Of a stretch of 64,000 nt of DNA, positions 56,419 through 64,000 are shown in pieces. The notes beneath the pieces were generated by a model. The model had not been told where the DNA came from, ran no database searches, and was given only the letters and a program-made list of their open reading frames with translations. Made by a program: the position numbers and the translations under genes. The stretch comes from Ceratorhiza oryzae-sativae (taxonomy: Eukaryota > Basidiomycota > Agaricomycetes > Cantharellales > Ceratobasidiaceae). Each line of letters starts with the position of its first letter. Positions within the stretch are counted from its first letter, which is position 1. The DNA is taken from positions 868,001 to 932,000 of the forward strand of contig JARWMV010000234.1 in NCBI GenBank assembly GCA_030998015.1, given 5' to 3'.

Positions 56419-57591
56419 TTACGAGCTTCCGAATGCACCCCTGCTGGCGGCAAGCTCGGCACCGAGCTTATATCCCAGAACCTTTGTACAGTGTGTCAAA
56501 ACCGGTCACACAACGCATTGACTGAATAGCATACCTTGTCCCAATCGAGCTTTTGCCTTGTCAGTGGCAGCGCTCTCCTCAAGCTCTTGAATGTCTTTTC
56601 CCCAAGGTCCGCATATGCGTTGCTCAGAGCACGTTCATGATCGCCTTCCTTTTCGGCGATAACCGCTAGTATCTTGGGCGCCGAAGACGGGGTGAGGGAG
56701 GATGGCAGAGTGAGAGTCGGATGGAAGGAGGTCTGGAGTTGGACCTGGAAAAGGATCATGTCAAGTCACGCACCCTGAGGTGAGAATAAGACGTACATTT
56801 CCTTGCTCGTAATAATGGACATTTACGAAAACTTTACCAGTTATCTCGCCCTTGTCAATATCTATCACATATTCTGACCGCCATCGGCCAGACCTGAGCC
56901 CAGTTAGAGCCCTTCAGAGCGAGTATACGATAACGCACACACCAAAAGTTCTGAGGGTTGTACTTGTTTGCGACAATCTGAATAATGTATGTGTTGTGCT
57001 TGGACGTTGAGGTAAATACACTCGTGACGCCTTCCTGAAAATGTTCGTTGAGGTAACGGAGCGTGCTCTCTTCGAGAGCTAAGCTTGAATGAGGACACGT
57101 GTTTAGTTGACTTTTTACAGAATGAAGTCTGGGCTACGAACCGAAAGGGCTCGGCTTCGGCGTTGGTTTCGACAGGCTCGGGATCGGCAGCAGTCTGTTT
57201 GAGAAGCTTCAATGGACAAAGTAATGGGGCGTTGGTATAGGTGACCATACCAACGAAAGATGGTCAAACGTGAAGCTCGTCTTGGATCGGGGATCAAGGA
57301 ACCTTCCAGTCTCGGGTATCAACCCAGCATCGCTCACAATAACCTACTCAAATAAATAAATGTTGCTACAAAGAACAAAGAGGCACCTTCATACCTGGTG
57401 GCTTTGTCCCGGTACAGCAACACACACAAACTGCTCTTTGTTATACTCTTCCAAAGCCGGCTGGATACCCGTCTGCAGCGCGTCATCGTCGTCGACAATT
57501 GTCCTAAGATCACTTATGATATCGTTGATCTCGCCAGGGGTGATTGAATAATGAACGAAGCGGCCGACGCAACGCGTTGAGAAGCCTCCAT
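56419..57591 (-). CDS. CAP1: F-actin-capping protein subunit alpha
   Basis: With the beta subunit, caps actin filament barbed ends. The start at 57591 gives MEASQRVASAASFIIQSP. After a break comes GEINDIISDLRTIVDDDDAL, EEYNKEQFVCVAVPGQSHQ, VIVSDAGLIPETGRFLDPRS, FTFDHLSL, LRYLNEHFQEGVTSVFTSTS, YIIQIVANKYNPQNFW, GRWRSEYVIDIDKGEITG, FVNVHYYEQGNVQLQTSF, the family helix KEGDHERALSNAYADLGEKT and a C-terminus WDKVLGYKLGAELAASR. About five introns fit. The break is one missing base in the + strand G run 57537-57540 (SP/PGE). Since this is a conserved single-copy gene, it is likely a sequence error. Its ATG is only about 110 bp from the divergent FCF2 ATG. Confidence 0.92.
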
Positions 57592-57700
57592 CGCGCGAGT
57601 GGAAGTGTAGATAGGGAGGAGGGTAACAAGACGAGTTACTTGGCGCTTATTGTAGTGGCGATTGATTTCGAAATTGAATTTCTCTCTGAGCTCGTCAACC
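57592..57700. promoter_or_regulatory. Compact bidirectional promoter, capping protein alpha / FCF2
   Basis: Only 109 bp separates two divergent ATGs of conserved housekeeping genes. Both leaders and promoters must fit here or within the neighbouring transcripts. No TATA box is seen. Confidence 0.6.
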
Positions 57701-58727
57701 ATGTCTCGAGCACCATCACCCACTCCCTCCACCTCGTCCGAATCTTCCTTATCCGAAGAGGCTCAAATGAGGCTTATGAATGAACTGTTACAAAAGGCGG
57801 AAAAGGCATGCCGAGCAAACACAGCAACCGATGAGCTGCATGATGATGAAATATTGACCCTCACAGGTGAGGATGAGCTTCCGTGAGTCCCAATTGGATT
57901 TGCGTCGAAAAATATATTCTAATTACTGAGAAAAGCTCTGTAGGCCCCTGCCCAAATTAAACCCGGGCTTATCGGGGCCAATGTACTTTTCAAACGAGCC
58001 TGTGATGGACCCCAAGACCTTCAAGCTTTTGGACGAGGCAGTACCTCCTGGTAAAGGGTCAACATCGGCGCACAAAGGAAAGGGCAAGAGCAAGGCCGAG
58101 TCTTTATCCGACGAGGATGACCCAACGAAAGGCATGACGAAACGGGAACGCAAGGAGGTTCGTCGTCATAATACTATACGGCTATCCCTCCTTGGTTCAC
58201 TGACTGATATCACATAGCTGAAGCTCCAAACTGCAGGGCCGCAGTGGTTTGATCTCCCTGCACCTAGTGATTCCGACAGGCCACGTTTGGCTCGTGAACT
58301 CGAGGCTTTGCGACTGCGCAATGCACTTGATCCGAAGCGATTCTACAGGAAAGATGCCGAAGGAAGCAAGCGTGAAATGCCCAAGTATTTCGCGGTCAGT
58401 CAACTTTGGGGTTTGCTCCATTCGGCTTCGTCTCCTAACATGTAAGAAACGGCCAGATTGGCAAAATAGTCGATGCAGCTACCCCCTTCCGGGATGCTGA
58501 TCATAAGCAAAATCTCACGCGAGCTGAGCGAAAGCGTACGATTGTGGAGGAGCTTGTAGAAGACGCCGATGCCAGACGGTACGCCACTTGTGTAGCCGCC
58601 TAATCATCGGCTGACACTTGCAACTTAGATATGCCAAGAAGAAGTTTGGAGACCTACAACTGTTCGTAGTGAACGTGGCCGAGGTACCCTGGCCCGCAAG
58701 TTTGCCAAGCGCAAGCCAAAATGGTAA
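57701..58727 (+). CDS. FCF2: rRNA-processing protein FCF2
   Basis: Nucleolar SSU-processome factor needed for early pre-rRNA cleavages. The N-terminal region is acidic/Ser-rich (SRAPSPTPSTSSESSLSEEA). Family blocks follow: PMYFSNEPVMDPKTF, TKRERKE-LKLQTAGPQWFDL, ARELEALRLRNALDPKRFYR, MPKYFA-IGKIVDAATPFRD, LTRAERKRTIVEELVEDADA, RYAKKKFGDLQ and VRSERGRGTLARKFAKRKPK at the C-terminus. Four to five introns fit. A one-base loss at about 58658 (CAACT where LQT needs CAAACT) separates GDLQ from the C-terminal signature. Likely a sequence error in an essential gene. It converges on Dicer with about 100 bp between stop codons. Confidence 0.9.
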
Positions 58728-58829
58728 AACATCGTAAGAGGGTCCATGATAAGTGTACATTGTTCAATGCAACTATGGTACATTCTACATCACTCCGTGC
58801 AAAATCCCAGTGCTTAGCATCCAAAGTTC

Positions 58830-61800
58830 CTAAGAAAGTCCGTTGGTGGCCAACTGCGCTCGCTTGAGTATTGCACGAGGGCAAGTGCATATCTTGGATA
58901 GAGCGTAATCATGAGTAGTATCCTTCAAGATATCCAGTGTCACTTGAGCCGCCTTGGGTCTAGCTAATTTTGCAGTAGGTTCCGTGACTTTCGCAATTGT
59001 TCGGCCATGCACAACCGTCTCAACCGTATCCTTGGCTCCAAACTTCTTTTCAGAGCTTGCGCTGGATCTGTACTGCGATTTAAGCTGCCTGTACAATATA
59101 CGTGATGACTCTACTCGCCTAAATATCGTGGTCCCTTGTGCCTCACAGCCCTGGCCGGCCACCCAGCGTATAGTTCAGACGTAGGATCGCCTGGCATGTT
59201 CGGCGTAATGAACTGCATAATGTCGGACATGACCCGTTCGATAACCGTGAATGTCTGCTGCAAGTCAAAAGAGGTGTCGACAAACACAGCCCCGAATATC
59301 GACTCGAACATATCGCTGATCGGCTTTGGAGCATCGATTTTCCAACACGACACTAAGATTTCTGAGAGGGAGATGTTTTCGACCTCGGCTGCGAAGCTGG
59401 TTATCGCCTTTTGGAGAGAAGCCGACGACGTCAATATGCACTTGTGTAAACCAAGCTCGACACCGAGTTTGCCAAAAGTCGTGCAGTTGACAAGTCGGCT
59501 ACGAGCCCAAGACATTTGACCCGGTGTCATTTTGTCATATTTCTTGTACATGTACTCGAGCACATAGAGATCGAGGAGAGCTGTCATAAATACAGGTCAG
59601 CTATCATCTTACGATTTGAGAGGTAATACTCACAGTCTCCTAGAAACTCCAGTCGGTTATAGGAAGGCCCTTTGGTCGGATCATAGGCTGTATGCGTGAA
59701 AGCTTCCACTACGAGCGAGTCGTTGATGAACTTGTACCCTAGTTTTTCTTCGATAGGAGCAAAAAGTACAGGGACCCCAGCTCGTTCCCGGAAGGTGGGC
59801 AAGTTCCGCAAGCGCCATGGCTTGGCATCGCCAATTGGCAAACCTAGTGCTTCGCCCACTCGAAGAGCCGAATCAATACCAAGGCTCAAGTACGCCGCAC
59901 CAAGTGTTGCTTCAGTGCAGTCGGCAAGACTCTAGAGGGCCAAGTTAGTGGTGGACAATAGCTCAAAAATGACTACGCACTTTGGTATGAAACGTGGCCT
60001 GAGTAACTTCATCTTCTCCCTCCTCTTTTGGGTCCTCATTTGAATCATCCTGCATCGTGGAGGAGGGGCGGGCGCCACGTTTTGCGTGTGAGGGTTCTCT
60101 CGGTGATCAAGAACTTGGATAGCGGCCCATTCTTCCCAATAACCATCAGATTCGCGTTGGAGACAATGCTGTCTTTGATCGCGGTCAATTGGCCTTCGTG
60201 GTGATTGGGGTATTTGAGGAACAAATGAGCGCATGTTGAAACTTTTAGAACAGAATCACCGAGGGTTTCGAGTCGCTGATAGTCAAAACCCGCTTGCACA
60301 GCAGGGAGGGTCAAAGCCATCAGCAGTAGCTCAAATGGTACCCCCCGAGTTTTGAGAACATCATAAGACGTATCTATACGAAGCAGCACAGATAACTGTC
60401 CAAGAATGTTCGGGAAATGTTGACATGATTCAACTATGTCGGCTGGAAGAGGACATATGCGGGCTATGTGCGAAGGAGTGAAAATGTGCGCGAGCTTCGA
60501 GGGCAGGGCGTCATTGTTAGGTACGTCAACCAAGCCATATAGACCTTGTGACCGGAAATCCGCTTTCGTGGTAGGAGAAAGCTCAAGCCAGCAATCGTCC
60601 TCGGGAATTTCTAGCTCAACGCCACGTTTGGCGGTGTTAGTTGTTTTTTCCCAATAGGCTCTGTAGTCTTCGAACTCTGATTCTCGGCACGTTTCTGCGC
60701 CGTCCGGGGCTACGGGCGCCGAAGAAAGACTTAAACCAGGTTTGACCGCCACGAACTTGTACACTTGAGATCCCAATCGATGAGCTTCCATAACGTGCCT
60801 GCCTTGTAGCGCAGGATCAAGCCACTCCTCTTTCGTGAGTTTGATGGCTTGGGAGTCGACCTGGGCCATGGTATCGTAGTCAGGCAAACCCGCTTTCAGA
60901 GGAATAATCAAGCAAGTAGAGCGAGGAGGCAGCTTTCGAGCAGTAATAGACCAGAAAATAGCGCAATATGTATACCGCTGCATGCCCTCCAGCAGTTCGA
61001 GCCGCTCCCGCTCGGAACTAAACTCTAGCTGACGCGAACGATAGAGTTTGACATGCTGGGGGCCCTCGCGCTTGTAAATCGTGAGGTCGTGAGCAGGTTG
61101 CGGCTTCGCGCTAACGAGAGCGATGCGGGGCTCGGAGCCGTTGAACGAGAGCTCGTTCATCCAGACAGGGCTGTTTGGCTGCCAGATATCGCCCCATGTG
61201 GACATAGTCTCGAAATATTCACCTATCCTTTGGACCTTCCCTTGGGGCTGACGGATTCCGAGGGTATCCACTGGAGCGTTCTTCCTAAACGGCATAAGGT
61301 AATCGTCAAACATCTCGAGCTGGTGTAGCTTTTTGACCATCTCAAACGCAGCTGAGCGTCGAGCGCCATCCCGAGTTTTTCGCAGCCCGCCTTGTATCGG
61401 TCCGCAAACAGAAGGTTTAAGGATGGAAGGAGGGAGGGTGACGGTGCATATAAAGTTCCCTTGAACGTAAAACTCGGGTGCAGGAGGCTTGGTGTACTTG
61501 TCGACGGTCAAGAGAGAACACAATAGATGCAAGAGGCTGATTGCAGACGTGGGAGTGATTACAGCGCCAGTAGACTGAACAAAGTATCGCTCGTCATCTC
61601 CTTCGTCCTCGTCGGTGTCCATGAATGTCTCTTGTTTGCCCTCCTCAGCGTGTATACGTTGATATATTTGTCGCAAAGCGGGCTCAGCCTCCCTGAAACC
61701 GTTGTATCGCTTGGCACCGGCCTCGTCGGCCAGTACGACATAGTTGGACCCAGACTTTCGAGCTCTTCCCCGACTTTGAAGGTATCCTATCATCGTCTGG

Positions 61801-63478
61801 GGAGCATCAAGACGGATAACAAGACTGCAGGCCTGGAAATCTAGCCCCTCTTCGGCGACAGAGGTCGCGATAACCAAGTTGATCTCGCCTTTGCGGAAAT
61901 CCTGGACGATTGTCCGCTGTGCAGCGTGAGCCATGCCGCTACCTTCAAATCTTGGCCCTCCTGTATCTCCGTGACCGACAAGCGCTGCGGCCTTCACCCA
62001 AAGGGCCAGCTGCGGGACTTTGGGAAGTACCCAAGATAAAACGGAAGCTATTTGTCTCTGCTCGACAAAAATCATTGCGCTGAAATCAGCTCCGCTGTTG
62101 GCTTCCAGAACCTGAACGAGCTTGAAGAGCTTGTGTGTGAACCACGATTTCATTCGAGGGAGGTCCAAAGAATCCGCCAACCGGTCTATGCGATCGCTAT
62201 GGTGGTTGTATGCGTTATCTAAATCCGACCAAGATTGAGTGGGCGGAGGCTTTACTACCTCGATGTCCTCCATGTCTGTATCGGAATCGACGTCTGCTTC
62301 AGACGCCATCAAGGCTTTGATCATGGCCCGCTTCAGGAAAAGGAGGATAAAGTAGTCCGCGCATAAAGGCCCAAGTTCCTCTCGCACGTGGTAAAACCGT
62401 GTTCGCAAGTCTCGAACATCGTCGTAATCAGGAAGCACCAGGTCCTGGAACTGCTCAAATACTACCCACATGGTAGGTGACGGGTAGTTGGGGTATTCTC
62501 GCGGCCCAGGGGCATACCTGAGCAGAAACTCGTTGGGCCGAGGAGCATTTAAAGCAAGTTCGAGAGTGTTATCGCGTACAGCTAACACTCTGGCATCCAT
62601 GCACTCTTGGAGCTGACTGTATAGGCCGTGTAAGTACTGCTATCTATAATACGACTTGGGGCTTACGCTAGAGACTGAGTGGGGTTTCGAATGTTATAAA
62701 TAGGACTAGCTGTCATGCCGAATATGCGTGGTCGGTCTTGTGGTGGGCAATAGAAATAGTGAGTCTTCATGATTTGGGCGTAAACATGCTTCTTGTTGCA
62801 ATGATGTGCTTCGTCGAATATGATTAGGCAAACCTAAGGCAAGGCGTTAATACTTCTTCCAGTGTATGCTCGTTTACATACTTTACTTATGTGCCAATGG
62901 GCATGTGATAATAGGTCGTGAAACACTTGAGCTGTCATGACCATGACATCCGATTCGACAAATGCTTGCGCCCAGCGTTCCCGGTTCCACAAATCGACGC
63001 CCATCGCCCCATAGAATTTCTAAAATCCAATCAGTTTGAAAAGGCCATTTTGCGCCTATCGCTCAAACGCACATTCACGCGAAGCGGTAGCTGCGACTTT
63101 AAGAAATCCGCCTGTTGCTCTACAAGTGGCACAGACGACACCAGAAACACCGCGACCTAGCTCAACTCGAATCAGACTCGGTTGGAAATCGACGTCTCAT
63201 AATCCGGCTCGACTCGCCTTTCTCGGTTTCGCGTCGGCAGGTATCGCCGCTAAAATGTGCCGAAGCAGCATGACGGCGATTTGTGTCTTGCCACTCCCGG
63301 TATCCATCGCACATATCTTTCGAACACTTGGTCTTCAGGGTTGAATACTTTCCAGATTAGGAAAATGACATACCACATTGTGTCGTACAGCATGATTGAA
63401 GATCTCTTGCTGATACAGGCGAGGGATAAGCTCCCCGGGCGCCGGAGAGGGCGTTGTTGGTGGAGCCGCGTTTGCCAT
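58830..63478 (-). CDS. Dicer-like RNase III/helicase
   Basis: Processes long dsRNA into small interfering RNA. The start at 63478 gives [20 protein letters not shown] and [11 protein letters not shown]. The helicase has [17 protein letters not shown] (motif I), [38 protein letters not shown] (motif II), [10 protein letters not shown] and, in the second half, [20 protein letters not shown] and [21 protein letters not shown] Dicer dimerisation-type region follows. RNase IIIa is [16 protein letters not shown]; RNase IIIb is [20 protein letters not shown] with [14 protein letters not shown]. No recognisable PAZ domain, as in most fungal Dicers. A GC-donor intron (63217-63157, GCGAGT) restores PRK-VAVFLV. 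Frame breaks remain near 60073 (CCCGCCCC) and 59167. Confidence 0.9.
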
Positions 63479-64000
63479 TGTCGGGGTTTCAATGCCCGAT
63501 GCAGCTAAGGCGAGAGAGGATGGGTTGACGTGGCTCGAGGGCTCGCGGGGGTATTTCACAGCTGAGAAACGTGCCACCCGGTGGATCCGACCGGAAGCTT
63601 TCAAGGTTGTATCCGATCGGAACGCATGTGGAAGACACGCGCGACCGCCACTCACCGCCCACCGTTCGCCAATCGGGTACGGCGCATGCTCGGTAATCTA
63701 GTGGTCCAAGACTGCTTGGGTTTGACACTTCTACCATTCATCGAGAGTTGTTTCGATGAGAACTCGTTGGGCAAATGATTGGCAGTTGGGTGCATAAGAT
63801 TTGATGGGTGTTTCTTGCACTGTCAGCACGGATGTTGGTCAGTTGAACGCAAATCGGATTGGCGCTCATCAACCAATCTCAAGGGTATCTCCGAACACAC
63901 ATTGAATTTGTTCAAGGCCGTTGCGCGAGGCTGAGCAAAGAGCTAAGACCAAAGGGACGATATGCCTATCTCGTCTCCCTTGATTTTCGTAATTACAGAC
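63479..64000. promoter_or_regulatory. Region upstream of Dicer
   Basis: About 520 bp to the window edge. It should contain the Dicer promoter and leader. Frames here are short and featureless; no gene could be supported. Confidence 0.35.

Overview
This is a filamentous basidiomycete nuclear window, most probably from an Agaricomycete close to Rhizoctonia (Ceratobasidiaceae). That placement is inference. It rests on dense genes cut by many roughly 50-70 nt GT-AG introns, fungal-specific families (ACS and OPT transporters, secreted tyrosinase, fungal Dicer, Rcr-type PY proteins) and a membrane family with a WW-like motif that I associate with Agaricomycetes. No rRNA, CRISPR, complete transposon or convincing tRNA was seen.

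Layout. 1-9.7 kb: a partial nuclear Cys-rich protein, GPI mannosyltransferase GPI10, NAD(P)HX epimerase, an F-box-like protein, and a reverse-strand SAM methyltransferase with a long disordered extension. 10.8-22.6 kb: two major-facilitator transporters flank a cyclopropane-fatty-acid-synthase-like gene, a small secreted double-psi-barrel protein and an unknown gene. 23.5-36 kb: mostly housekeeping genes (TENA/THI-4-like, PNO1, NOSIP, ERV46, APC2, queuosine salvage), interrupted by a tandem pair of tiny single-pass membrane proteins with PY motifs. 36.7-53 kb: a more accessory block with an OPT transporter, a 109-residue four-exon gene, a secreted endonuclease/exonuclease/phosphatase with a Cys-rich tail, two tandem tyrosinases and a WW-like membrane protein. 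54-63.5 kb: a Ser/Pro-rich basic protein, capping protein alpha, FCF2 and a full-length Dicer.

Functional links are loose, as is normal for a fungal chromosome. PNO1 and FCF2 both act in 18S rRNA processing. GPI10 and ERV46 act in the early secretory pathway. Dicer is the RNA-silencing component. The two tyrosinases and the secreted nuclease are extracellular enzymes; the double-psi-barrel protein is secreted but has no assigned activity.

Two patterns cut across genes. First, at least eight introns begin with GC (GCAAGT or GCGAGT) rather than GT. Second, many conserved genes, including APC2, capping protein, FCF2 and Dicer, contain apparent one-base frame breaks, often beside short homopolymers. 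Those breaks look more like sequencing or assembly errors than real pseudogenes, so 'broken' calls elsewhere in the window should be read cautiously.

All gene models were spliced by hand from the raw sequence and family recall. Exon edges quoted are those I could support by reading phase.
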